Origin: Flavobacterium sp. 9
Lineage (GTDB): Bacteria; Bacteroidota; Bacteroidia; Flavobacteriales; Flavobacteriaceae
Length of the DNA stretch: 64,000 bases
Direction: 5' to 3'
NCBI RefSeq assembly: GCF_002754195.1
Contig: NZ_PEEU01000001.1
Coordinates: 1,240,001 to 1,304,000, forward strand
The position numbers and the translations under genes were made by a program. This document shows positions 1-8,122 of the stretch, in pieces. The number at the start of each line of letters is the position of its first letter. The stretch's first letter is position 1. The notes under the pieces are model-generated. The model did no database searches. It saw nothing but the letters and a program-made list of their open reading frames with translations, and was not told the origin of the DNA.

Positions 1-497
1 TGTAACCACTCACCATCAACAGCGATAACCTTTAGCAACGCATGTCTTTCCAATACTTCAATTACTTCGTATTCAGTACCAGGTCCTTCTCGTAAATTAA
101 GAATTTCTGAATCAACTGCAAGCATATCTTCAGAACGATAATTAACTATCGTTTTTTTAGTTACTTTTTCTTTTTTAGGCTCGCTATAAAAGTTCGAATT
201 AGAAGAATGAGTTACAGTATTTTTAGAAGCTGTTTTAACTCTGCTCTTGCTAACTGTACGTGGCGCTGTATATCTAACAGGTGGCGAATACGAAGCACAT
301 ACTCCGCAGCTTCCACCATTCGAGCAATGTGCACATCTGCTACAATTTGAGCACGCACTGCAAGATGCACTACCGGTGCATCGCCCACTTTCTTTAGGTT
401 TTGCATCACAGCAGCTTGCCATAAGGTTATGGTCTTGCGCACTAATTGATGAGACAAAAAGAAAGAACAAAATCTTAAAAAATATTAATTTTATCAT
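1..497 (-). CDS. Cys-rich secreted SH3-domain protein, C-terminus cut by window edge
   Basis: The frame is open from an ATG at 497 down to base 1 and is cut by the window edge, so about 165 codons are visible. Residues 1-20 form a signal peptide ending in SISAQ. Next comes an unusual Cys-rich stretch (about residues 29-62) with repeated CxxC/CxxxC spacing, a Ser/Thr/Lys linker, and then a bacterial SH3 start (EILNLREGPGTEYEVIEVLE, about 130-150). The domain probably binds the cell wall or another protein outside the cytoplasm. The cysteines could bind metal or form disulfides; which one is unknown. Other frames in this stretch are shadows. Confidence 0.75.
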   Translation of the reverse strand, partial: MIKLIFFKILFFLFVSSISAQDHNLMASCCDAKPKESGRCTGSASCSACSNCSRCAHCSNGGSCGVCASYSPPVRYTAPRTVSKSRVKTASKNTVTHSSNSNFYSEPKKEKVTKKTIVNYRSEDMLAVDSEILNLREGPGTEYEVIEVLERHALLKVIAVDGEWL

Positions 498-748
498 GGC
501 AATTCATTTATGTTTAGGACAAACTTAAAGAGAGATCATTATAGAACTTTACGGTTTTCCATAAGAGATTCAATTAATCTGGAAAATAATTCTTTAACAA
601 ATAGTTGAACATAGTATAAATATCCATTTTAACTGATTACAAGGAACATAATAATATTTCAAAGATGTTTGTTATTGACAAATCCCGATTATTTTTATAA
701 GTCAAGTAAATACGGGCGAGCAAAAAAAAATAAGATTTAGTCTAAAAC
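498..748. other. AT-rich intergenic stretch
   Basis: No gene is recognised here. The stretch should contain the promoter of the leftward SH3 protein and ends at the hairpin that follows the decayed tRNA-like copy. Confidence 0.4.
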
Positions 749-776
749 AAAAAAGCCACTCAAATGAGTAGCTTTT
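749..776 (-). terminator. Hairpin downstream of decayed tRNA-Arg copy
   Basis: A-rich/T-rich arms flank GCCACTC and GAGTAGC with one mismatch. The same hairpin in a better-preserved form (38537-38562) lies directly 3' of the second intact tRNA-Arg, so the terminator and tRNA tail were copied together. Confidence 0.5.
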
Positions 777-778
777 TA

Positions 779-846
779 TGTGAACGCAGAAGGATTCGAA
801 ACTTCGAGCGTCCCAATTGAAAATCGGGATGTTTTATCCAGCTGAG
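779..846 (-). pseudogene. Decayed tRNA-Arg-like copy with palindromic arm
   Basis: On the minus strand this matches tRNA-Arg(TCT) in the D-arm (CTCAGCTGGATA) and in the T-arm plus 3' acceptor (TTCGAATCCTTCTGCGTTCA). The 5' acceptor strand is missing, and the anticodon arm is replaced by TCCCGATTTTCAATTGGGA. It follows directly after the stop of the truncated GIY-YIG gene on the same strand. The same palindrome stands in the truncated tRNA copies near 38.4 and 38.8 kb. Confidence 0.7.
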
Positions 847-1078
<232 letters not shown>

Positions 1079-1128
1079 TGGGACATAAATTTTAAGACTG
1101 TTTAAATAAAAATAAATATCTTAGAATT

Positions 1129-1431
1129 ATGAAAAAACGAGTTTACAGTGCTGAGTTTAAATCATCAGCAGTACGATTAAGTTACGAGCGAGAAAACATC
1201 AAAGAATTAGCAGATGAACTAGGCGTCCAGGTAGAGCGTATTTATAAATGGAGGTCTTCTCAAAAAACATTTACTAATCTACAACCAATTATTTCTAAAA
1301 AGACAGAGATAGATTCTTTAGAAGTAAAACAATTACGAAAAGCCCTTAAAGAAAAAGAATTAGAGCTTGAGATATTAAAAAAGGCCGTTCACATCTTTTC
1401 CAAGAGCGATGGGAAATCTACCAATTTATAG
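1129..1431 (+). CDS. IS3 transposase orfA (HTH)
   Basis: A 100-aa IS3 OrfA protein. The N-terminal helix-turn-helix (about residues 5-45, with SAVRLSYERENIKELADELG and IYKWR) binds the IS ends, and a C-terminal Lys/Glu/Leu heptad region (about 60-90) is the leucine-zipper part. A slippery heptamer A AAA AAG lies at 1377-1383 in the correct phase. A -1 slip there would join OrfA to the OrfB frame, which is open through the junction, and make the OrfAB transposase. Confidence 0.9.
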   Translation: MKKRVYSAEFKSSAVRLSYERENIKELADELGVQVERIYKWRSSQKTFTNLQPIISKKTEIDSLEVKQLRKALKEKELELEILKKAVHIFSKSDGKSTNL

Positions 1432-1463
1432 TCAGCTATAAACATTTATATCCTATTGAAAAG

Positions 1464-2294
1464 ATGTGCAGCGTTTTAAAAGTAAGCCGAAGTAGTTATT
1501 ATAGATGGTTCAGTGGCGGTCCTTCTAATAGATTTATAGAAAATAGTCTATTTACAGATTTAATAAAAGAAGTTTTTGATCTAAGCAGTCAAACTTACGG
1601 AAGTCCCAGAATAGCGGAACAGCTAAAAAGAAAAGGATATAAAATATCCAAAAGGAAAGTTGCTAAATTGATGCTTCTTAATGGCTGGAGAAGTAAACTT
1701 AAAAGACGCTTTAAAGTAACCACAGATTCTAATCATCGATATCCAGTGTGCAGTAATCATCTCAATAGAAATTTTACACCAAAATCACTTAATGAGGTTT
1801 GGGTGTCTGATATAACCTATATAAGAACAGCTGCCGGCTGGTTATATCTTACTACTATTATTGATTTATATGACAGGCAGGTTATAGGATGGTCATTAAG
1901 CACACGAATGTATACCGATCAAACGATTATTCCAGCTTGGAAAATGGCAGTATCAAAAAGAGAAATAACAGAATCTTTACTTTTTCATTCAGATAGAGGA
2001 ATACAATATGCTTCGATAGAATTCAGAAAATTGATTAATAAAAATACTTTAATCACTCAAAGTATGAGTAGAAAAGCTAATTGTTGGGATAATGCTGTAG
2101 CTGAAAGTTTTTTCAAGACCCTTAAAGCAGAACTTATCTATCAGCATAAATTCACAACCATTGAAGAAGCTAAATTAGCAGTCTTTGAATATATAGAAGT
2201 ATGGTATAATAGAAAACGTCTGCATTCTTCTTTGGGATATAAAACACCTAAAGAAATGGAACTAGAATTTTATAAAATAGAAAGTGTAGCATAG
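1464..2294 (+). CDS. IS3 transposase orfB (DDE integrase core)
   Basis: A 276-aa IS150-type OrfB. It has an HTH_21 region (about residues 25-85) and an rve integrase core with the DDE triad at D116 (VSDITYI), D177 (FHSDRGIQY) and E214 (NAVAESFFKTLK). The conserved C-terminal signature YNRKRLHSSLGYKTP is present. The frame is open upstream of this ATG back to the slippery site at 1377, so the working product is probably the frameshifted OrfAB fusion. No stops or frameshifts interrupt it. Confidence 0.9.
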   Translation: MCSVLKVSRSSYYRWFSGGPSNRFIENSLFTDLIKEVFDLSSQTYGSPRIAEQLKRKGYKISKRKVAKLMLLNGWRSKLKRRFKVTTDSNHRYPVCSNHLNRNFTPKSLNEVWVSDITYIRTAAGWLYLTTIIDLYDRQVIGWSLSTRMYTDQTIIPAWKMAVSKREITESLLFHSDRGIQYASIEFRKLINKNTLITQSMSRKANCWDNAVAESFFKTLKAELIYQHKFTTIEEAKLAVFEYIEVWYNRKRLHSSLGYKTPKEMELEFYKIESVA

Positions 2295-2314
2295 GTCTTA
2301 GAAAATTTGTCCGA

Positions 2315-2775
2315 CTTTTTGTTGCAAGTCCAAAGTGAATTTGCAAGTAAAAATGGTACATCATACTGGCAGACTATTTGAGGGTTATATTAAAATAAGT
2401 CATATTTAAAGCTGGTTATAAATCGGTCCATCCGATGCAAAAATGGGCAAGCCAAATTACAATTCTACCTGTCTATATTACCTTAAAAATGTAATCAAAG
2501 TAATAATCAGTCCGGCCAAATAGCCGAACCAAAACTCATTGCAGACAAACCGTTCCTGTAATCCATACTATCGTTGTTAAAATACAAATCTTCAAGTTTT
2601 CTTGTTTCAAAAACATTTCATTTTAACTAAAAAATTATAAAAGACAACAAAAAAGACTCCTTAAAGTTGGTTCAAATTAATTTTGATCTATCTAATCTAA
2701 AAATCTACTAAAAAAACAATTTTAAATTATTCATCTTTAAACAACTGTAAATAAGGAATTTAAAATAATTTATTT
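2315..2775. other. Intergenic, no intact gene
   Basis: AT-rich sequence between the IS3 element and the sulfatase operator region. A short hydrophobic reading (YLAGLIITLITFLR) can be read on the minus strand near 2490-2545 and may be the tail of a lost membrane-protein gene, but it is too short to identify. The stretch CTTAAAGTTGGTTCA near 2665 recurs near 20459. Confidence 0.35.
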
Positions 2776-2839
2776 GTTTCAAGTTATAAAATGAAACAAA
2801 TAAATTCTCTCTTTCATGTTTCAAGTTATAAAATGAAAC
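2776..2839. promoter_or_regulatory. Two identical 22-bp palindromic sites upstream of sulfatase
   Basis: Positions 2776-2797 and 2818-2839 are identical 22-mers, each with arms GTTTCA and TGAAAC around a 10-bp centre. Their centres are 42 bp apart, which is four helical turns, so two dimers would sit on the same DNA face. A -7 type box TAAATTTG at 2882-2889 follows. This fits an activator or operator site for the gene at 3027 and possibly the whole cluster. The binding protein is unknown; the membrane AraC at 14062 is one candidate. Confidence 0.55.
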
Positions 2840-2881
2840 CACTTGATAAAGATATTCTTTCAAGGCTGCGATTTAATTTTT

Positions 2882-2889
2882 TAAATTTG
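2882..2889 (+). promoter_or_regulatory. -7 box of probable sulfatase promoter
   Basis: TAAATTTG matches the Bacteroidota -7 consensus TAnnTTTG. No TTTG is found 19 bp upstream, which fits a promoter that needs an activator. A leader of about 130 bases would result. Confidence 0.4.
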
Positions 2890-3026
2890 AGAAACATAGT
2901 CCACACTAAAATTCTAAATACAAAATTCAGCGAAATTTTGTGTAAGTAAAATCACTTTGGTTTCTCACTTTCCAGGTAAATTCATTTCATCACATACTTT
3001 AACTATAAATTAATAAAATTTTTATT

Positions 3027-4700
3027 ATGAAACTAAGCAAACAAATCGATTTCAAAAGCAAGTTGTTTAACAGGTCAATCTTAGTATTGATATTAATTTG
3101 TCTTTCTAGCACAAAGTTTAATGCCCAGAATACAAAGAAACCCAATATTCTGATAATTTGGGGTGATGATATTGGAACTACAAACGTTAGTGCTTATAGT
3201 GATGGTTTAATGGGGTACATGACTCCTAATATTGATCGTGTAGGAAATGAAGGAATACGTTTTTTACATTATTATGCAGAGCAAAGTTGTACGGCGGGAC
3301 GTGCTGCCTTGATTACAGGGCAACACGGTATTCGTACCGGATTGACTAAAGTTGGTTTTCCAGGAGCTCCCATGGGTATGAGCCAGTTAGACCCAACAAT
3401 TGCAGGAGTACTTAAACAATTGGGATATGCTACCGGACAGTTTGGCAAAAACCACTTGGGGGATCGTAACGAAAGTCTACCTACCGTAAACGGATTTGAT
3501 GAATTTTTCGGAAATCTTTATCACTTAAATGCAGAAGAAGAGCCAGAATTACCAGATTATCCAAAAGATCCAGCTTATTTAAAACAATTTGGACCAAGAG
3601 GAGTCTTAAAATGCACAGCTACTAATGTGGATGATCCTACTATTACAGATGCTCGTTTTGGAAAAATAGGAAAACAAAAAATTGAAGATACGGGGGCTCT
3701 TACTAAAAAGAGAATGGAAACTATCGATGATGAAACCGTTGCCGCCGCCATTGATTTTATTAAAAGACAAAATGCTGCAGGAAAACCATTCTTCGTGTGG
3801 TGGAATGGTACTCGCATGCACTTACGTACGCACGTAAGAGAATCACATCGTGGTAAATACACACACGGAGATAGTGAATACATGGATGGTATGATCGAAC
3901 ACGATTTAACCGTTGGAGAACTTTTAAAAGTATTAGACGATTTAGGAATTGCTGATAATACATTAGTAGTTTATTCTACAGATAATGGTCCTCATATGAA
4001 TACATGGCCTGATGGCGGAATGACTTCTTTCCGTTCAGAAAAAAATACAAACTGGGAAGGTGCTTTTAGAGTTCCTTGTATGGTACGTTGGCCAGGTGTA
4101 ATAAAGCCAGGTCAGGTAACCAATGAAATGATGAGCCATAACGATTGGTTTCCAACTTTAGTTTCAATAGCAGGGGAACCAGATATTGTAAATAAAATGT
4201 TGAAAGGATACAAAGCAAACGGTAATACTTATAAAGTACACTTAGACGGATATGATCAATCTGCATTTTTAGAAGGAAAAACACCAAAAAGTTCTAGAGA
4301 TAGATTCTTTTATTCTGATGATGATGGTTTACTTGTAGGGATGCGTCTAGGGGATTATAAATATGTTTTTGCTGAACAGCGTATGGCAGGAACATTAGGC
4401 GTTTGGGCTGAGCCATTTGTAAAACTGCGTTTGCAAAAAATGTTCAATTTAATGCAGGATCCTTATGAAAGAGCAGATTTCACTTCTAATACATATTGGG
4501 ATTGGCTACTTAACCATGTTGGTTCTGTATACGGAATGAATGTGGAAGTAATGAAGTTTGCTGAAACTTTTAAACAGTATCCGCCTCGTTCGATACCACC
4601 AAGTTTTTCGCCAGCAACAATTATGGAAGAAACTCTAAATACAATTAAGTTAGATAAGACCATTAAAACACAAACTCAAGAGGCTCCAAAGAAAAAATAG
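3027..4700 (+). CDS. Secreted arylsulfatase-type sulfatase
   Basis: A 557-aa alkaline-phosphatase-superfamily sulfatase that should hydrolyse sulfate esters in the periplasm or at the surface. Residues 1-34 are a signal peptide. Metal ligands D47-D48 (WGDDIG) come first, then the formylglycine motif C88-T-A-G-R92. This is CxAxR rather than the usual CxPxR, a variant I know from one arylsulfatase subgroup with the same SCTAGRAA context. Other active-site segments are FGKNHLGD and YSTDNGPH. Length and C-terminus are normal for the family. It is the first gene of a rightward cluster, and a strong terminator follows at 4718, so it may also be made on its own. The substrate cannot be read from the sequence. 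Confidence 0.9.
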   Translation: MKLSKQIDFKSKLFNRSILVLILICLSSTKFNAQNTKKPNILIIWGDDIGTTNVSAYSDGLMGYMTPNIDRVGNEGIRFLHYYAEQSCTAGRAALITGQHGIRTGLTKVGFPGAPMGMSQLDPTIAGVLKQLGYATGQFGKNHLGDRNESLPTVNGFDEFFGNLYHLNAEEEPELPDYPKDPAYLKQFGPRGVLKCTATNVDDPTITDARFGKIGKQKIEDTGALTKKRMETIDDETVAAAIDFIKRQNAAGKPFFVWWNGTRMHLRTHVRESHRGKYTHGDSEYMDGMIEHDLTVGELLKVLDDLGIADNTLVVYSTDNGPHMNTWPDGGMTSFRSEKNTNWEGAFRVPCMVRWPGVIKPGQVTNEMMSHNDWFPTLVSIAGEPDIVNKMLKGYKANGNTYKVHLDGYDQSAFLEGKTPKSSRDRFFYSDDDGLLVGMRLGDYKYVFAEQRMAGTLGVWAEPFVKLRLQKMFNLMQDPYERADFTSNTYWDWLLNHVGSVYGMNVEVMKFAETFKQYPPRSIPPSFSPATIMEETLNTIKLDKTIKTQTQEAPKKK

Positions 4701-4717
4701 AAATATTATTAGTATAA

Positions 4718-4751
4718 AAAAAGCTTGAGTTACCCATAACTCAAGCTTTTT
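4718..4751 (+). terminator. Terminator after sulfatase
   Basis: Perfect 15-bp inverted repeat (arms AAAAAGCTTGAGTTA and its complement) with a 4-base loop, ending in a T run. Confidence 0.8.
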
Positions 4752-4773
4752 AATAACTTCAAAAATCAATATC

Positions 4774-5787
4774 ATGTATAGAAAAATATATATATTGCCC
4801 CTGTTTTTATTGTTGCTGGTTTCGTTTAATAAGGCTGATAGCGCTACAATACTACACACTTCAGACCCTGTAAATTTTGTAAAAAATTCAGATCCGCTGC
4901 CTAGCTGGAATGATGGTGCTTTAAAAAAAGAAATTATTGCTTATGTAACCAAAGTAACCAAAAAGGGAGGTCCGGATTTTATTCCGGTTGAAGACAGAAT
5001 CGCCACTTTTGATAACGACGGAACGCTTTGGGCTGAAAAACCATATGTTCAGGAGTTGTTTGCTTTTTACAGAGTAAAGAAAATGGTCGAAGCAAAACCA
5101 GAATTGGCCCAAAAACAACCTTTTAAAGCTGTTGTTGAAAAAAATAAAACCTATTTTGAAACAGGAGGCGAGAAAGCACTCATAGAGTTAGTAGCCGCAA
5201 CCCATACCGGCATGACCGAAGATGAGTTTGAAGCTGAAGCAAAAGAATTTTTTGCCGGAGCCAAATATCCCGGAAAAAATGTTCCCCTGAAACAAATCAG
5301 ATATCAACCACAGTTAGAGTTGTTGAATTATTTGCGTGCAAACGGATTCAAAACTTTTATCGTAACAGGAGGAACAATAGAATTGGTTCGTGCCATATCA
5401 GCTGATTTTTATGGTATTCCAAAATATCAGGTTGTGGGAACTTCTTTCAAATACAAATTTGATGATGCTACAAACAGCATTCAGAGAGAACCTGCCTTAG
5501 ATCTTTTAAATGACAAAGAAGGAAAACCTGTCGGTATACAATTGCATATTGGGCAGCGTCCAGTTTTTGCCTGCGGAAACGAGGGTGGTGCGGGCGATCT
5601 TGCCATGCTTAGATATTCTCAGGGAAGCAAATATCCTTCTTTTCAAATGATTGTTAATCATGATGATGCTGCCAGAGAATACAGTTATGAAGAAAAAGAT
5701 AATTTATCATTGAATACTGCTACTAAATATAAGTATCATGTAATCAGTATAAAAGACGATTGGAAAAAAATATTTCCAGATAAATAA
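4774..5787 (+). CDS. Exported HAD-superfamily phosphatase-like protein
   Basis: A 337-aa HAD hydrolase. A signal peptide (about 1-23) places it outside the cytoplasm. Motif I is ATFDNDGTLW with D80 and D82; motif II is FIVTGGT (about 205-211); the later acidic motif is in CGNEGGAGDLAML. The HAD core hydrolyses phosphate esters through an aspartyl-phosphate, but the substrate here is unknown. It lies between two strong hairpins, downstream of the sulfatase and upstream of the outer-membrane protein. Similar HAD proteins are, as far as I know, often found near DUF1254 genes, so a shared pathway is plausible. Confidence 0.8.
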   Translation: MYRKIYILPLFLLLLVSFNKADSATILHTSDPVNFVKNSDPLPSWNDGALKKEIIAYVTKVTKKGGPDFIPVEDRIATFDNDGTLWAEKPYVQELFAFYRVKKMVEAKPELAQKQPFKAVVEKNKTYFETGGEKALIELVAATHTGMTEDEFEAEAKEFFAGAKYPGKNVPLKQIRYQPQLELLNYLRANGFKTFIVTGGTIELVRAISADFYGIPKYQVVGTSFKYKFDDATNSIQREPALDLLNDKEGKPVGIQLHIGQRPVFACGNEGGAGDLAMLRYSQGSKYPSFQMIVNHDDAAREYSYEEKDNLSLNTATKYKYHVISIKDDWKKIFPDK

Positions 5788-5804
5788 TTTGAATTAATGA
5801 GAAG

Positions 5805-5847
5805 TAAAATGAAACAATCTTTATGAGTTAAAAGTTGTTTCATTTTA
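5805..5847 (+). terminator. Terminator or operator hairpin after HAD gene
   Basis: Perfect 13-bp inverted repeat (TAAAATGAAACAA and complement) followed by T-rich sequence. Its arms contain the TGAAAC/GTTTCA word also found in the paired palindromes at 2776-2839, so a regulatory role is possible as well. Confidence 0.6.
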
Positions 5848-5889
5848 GTTTTCTTAGAATGATTACGAAATTTTTTAAAGTCTCCGATT

Positions 5890-6720
5890 ATGAAGTCTAC
5901 AATACCACAATTTAGTATCAAACTATTCCTTGCGATAACATTTTTTCTTTCAAATTTAGTTGTATTTGCGCAAGAAGAACCTGCAAAATCCGGTGCGAGT
6001 GCTCAGGAACTGGCAGATAAGCTAGCGAATCCTGTTGCGAGTTTGATTAGTGTTCCGCTACAAAATAATCTTAGTTACGGTATTGGTCCTTATAATGGAT
6101 CAAAATATACGATAAATATTCAGCCTGTAGTTCCTTTTAAATTAAGTGAGAATCTCAATTTAATTACGCGTTATATTCTTCCTGTTGTAGATCAAAGAGA
6201 TATTACAGGAGAAAATACACATCAATTTGGGTTAAGCGATGCAACTGTAACCGCTTTTTTTGCACCTAAAACAAAGGGAATTATTTTCGGATTCGGACCT
6301 GCATTTTTAATTCCAACTGCTACAGAAAAATTTCTGGGAACAGAAAAATTTGGAGTTGGACCAAGTGTATTAGTGATGCATCAGGGCAAAGGACTTTCTG
6401 TTGGTTTTCTGGCCAATCAAATCTGGTCAGTTGCCGGAAACGAAGATCGTGCTGATTTTAATAGTTTTTACACTCAAATATTTCTTTCGCACAGTTATAA
6501 AAGCGGAGCCAGTTTAGGTGTAAATGCTGAAATTACTCAAAACTGGGAAGGGAATACAACCTTGATTTCCTTAAATCCATCAATTGGTGCTGTTACTAAA
6601 CTGGGCGATCAGGTTGTTCAGTTTGCTGTTATGCCTTTGATACCAATTGTTGGTCCGCACGAAAGCAGACCAGATTGGGGATTAAGAGCTGTCGTAGCTT
6701 TTGTATTTCCGGGTTCGTAA
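5890..6720 (+). CDS. Outer-membrane transporter-like beta-barrel protein
   Basis: A 276-aa protein with a signal peptide ending near VVFAQ (residue 28). The rest is short amphipathic strands typical of a beta barrel (NLITRYILPVV, GIIFGFGPAFLIPTA, KGLSVGFLANQIWSVAG) and ends in hydrophobic AVVAFVFPGS. It resembles the proteins annotated as transporter or neuromedin-U-like barrels of the phenol-degradation MetA type. It is 27 bp upstream of the first DUF1254 lipoprotein and probably in its operon. A role in moving a small molecule across the outer membrane is inferred from the fold only. Confidence 0.65.
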   Translation: MKSTIPQFSIKLFLAITFFLSNLVVFAQEEPAKSGASAQELADKLANPVASLISVPLQNNLSYGIGPYNGSKYTINIQPVVPFKLSENLNLITRYILPVVDQRDITGENTHQFGLSDATVTAFFAPKTKGIIFGFGPAFLIPTATEKFLGTEKFGVGPSVLVMHQGKGLSVGFLANQIWSVAGNEDRADFNSFYTQIFLSHSYKSGASLGVNAEITQNWEGNTTLISLNPSIGAVTKLGDQVVQFAVMPLIPIVGPHESRPDWGLRAVVAFVFPGS

Positions 6721-6747
6721 GTTATTTTCAAATTTAAAATCATTCCT

Positions 6748-8091
6748 ATGAAAAAATCACTTCTTATACTAGTTGCGATAGGCTTAATTATTAGTTGTAA
6801 AAAAGAAACAGCAACTAAAGATACTACAACTGCTGTTTCAGAAACGAATGCAGTTCCGGCAGATCAGGACATTATAGATGCTTTCCAATATTTATATGCA
6901 AGATATCTCGTAATCCAACAGGAAAATCATGATATCAATGTAGAGAAAGTTGGGTATAATAAAATCAAATACAATCCGCTGGGTTCAGCACAATTTGTGA
7001 ATCCAAATTTAGATGTTGCTTACCTTGAAGCCTGGATTGCAGTAGATAAAGACCACGCTGTTATTTTGAATGTTCCTAAAATTGAGGGCCGTTATTATAC
7101 CGCACAATTATTAGACGGTTGGGGAGAAGTAATTGTAAATATCAACGAACGTAATTTTCCTAAAACACCTTACGGAAAATTTGCCTTGGTATTAAAAGGC
7201 TCAAATCCTACAATTCCTGCGGGCGCAGTAAAAATCGAATTGCCATCAGAAAAAGTAAAAATGCTGGCTCGTGTAGAATTAAAAGGAACTCCGGCTGTTG
7301 CCAAAAAACTTCAGGAACAATTTACTTTTAATGTACCGGACGGAATTAAAATTGCACCGCCAATTACCATTCCTGAATTTACTCCGAAAGCACCAATCGG
7401 TGGTGAAATATTTGACAAAGTCGAAGAAGTATTGAATTCTTATCCGGATGCAATGCCTAAAGCAAAAGAATATCAGGCAAAAGCTATTGCAGTTGCTAAA
7501 TATGCTAAAACAGATGATAAAGCCAAATCTCATATTGATGAAGTAATAAAAACAAAAGCAATTCCCGCATTTTTAGCAGGAGCAAAAGGTTTTGGCACAC
7601 AAAAAGGAGGATGGTCAGTATCGTATGTTGCCGGAAAATTTGGTGATGATATTATGGCCAGAGACATTATCAATTATGGTGGTTTATGGGCCAATCAAAT
7701 TCAGGAAGCTATTTATTTTGTTGGACTTACAGATAGTAATAAACAAGTTTTAAGTGGCGATAAAGTTTATGAAATTAAATTTTCAAAAGATCAATTTCCA
7801 GATGCTTTTGTAAATGCATTCTGGTCAATAACATTATATAGTGTTCCTGATTACAGAGTGGTAGAAAATAAATTAAAACGATATAACTTAAATAATGTTT
7901 CGGGATTAAAGAAAAATCCTGATGGTTCTTTAAGTATCTGGCTGGCTTCATCTTTACCAAAAAATGCACTTCAAAGCAATTGGTTACCAACTCCGGGAGG
8001 TAAAGGTTTTGCTTTGACAATGCGTATGTATGTTTCTAAAAAAGAAGTTCTTGACGGAAAATGGTTTCCGGCTCCGATTCAGGAAAAATAA
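6748..8091 (+). CDS. DUF1254/DUF1214 lipoprotein, paralogue 1
   Basis: A 447-aa lipoprotein whose signal ends in ISC17 followed by KKE. A DUF1254 domain (about 45-190, with YLEAWIAVDKDHAVILNVPKI and GRYYTAQLLDGWGEV) is followed by a DUF1214 domain (about 325-440, with FWSITLYSVPDYRVVEN and WLPTPGG near the end). These domains occur together in proteins of unknown biochemical function. This copy shares 31-bp intergenic spacing with the next two paralogues, which makes a tandem triplet. It is probably anchored in the outer membrane or exposed at the surface. Confidence 0.85.
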   Translation: MKKSLLILVAIGLIISCKKETATKDTTTAVSETNAVPADQDIIDAFQYLYARYLVIQQENHDINVEKVGYNKIKYNPLGSAQFVNPNLDVAYLEAWIAVDKDHAVILNVPKIEGRYYTAQLLDGWGEVIVNINERNFPKTPYGKFALVLKGSNPTIPAGAVKIELPSEKVKMLARVELKGTPAVAKKLQEQFTFNVPDGIKIAPPITIPEFTPKAPIGGEIFDKVEEVLNSYPDAMPKAKEYQAKAIAVAKYAKTDDKAKSHIDEVIKTKAIPAFLAGAKGFGTQKGGWSVSYVAGKFGDDIMARDIINYGGLWANQIQEAIYFVGLTDSNKQVLSGDKVYEIKFSKDQFPDAFVNAFWSITLYSVPDYRVVENKLKRYNLNNVSGLKKNPDGSLSIWLASSLPKNALQSNWLPTPGGKGFALTMRMYVSKKEVLDGKWFPAPIQEK

Positions 8092-8122
8092 TAATTGCCT
8101 ATAACTTCCAAAAACAAATCCC

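Larger units (their letters stand above)
1079..2314 (+). mobile_element. IS3-family insertion sequence (IS150-like), intact
   Basis: About 1236 bp. The left end TGGGACATAAATTTTAAGAC and the reverse complement of the right end TCGGACAAATTTTCTAAGAC form imperfect inverted repeats. Inside are overlapping orfA and orfB in the -1 frame arrangement typical of the family. Both frames are complete, so the element may still be active. No clear 3-4 bp target duplication is seen, so the exact ends are inferred from the repeat alignment. Confidence 0.8.

Noticed and set aside
2664..2680. 15-bp word CTTAAAGTTGGTTCA shared with 20458-20472 as possible element ends
   Set aside because: The flanks are unrelated and no inverted partner or target duplication was seen, so it may be chance in AT-rich DNA.
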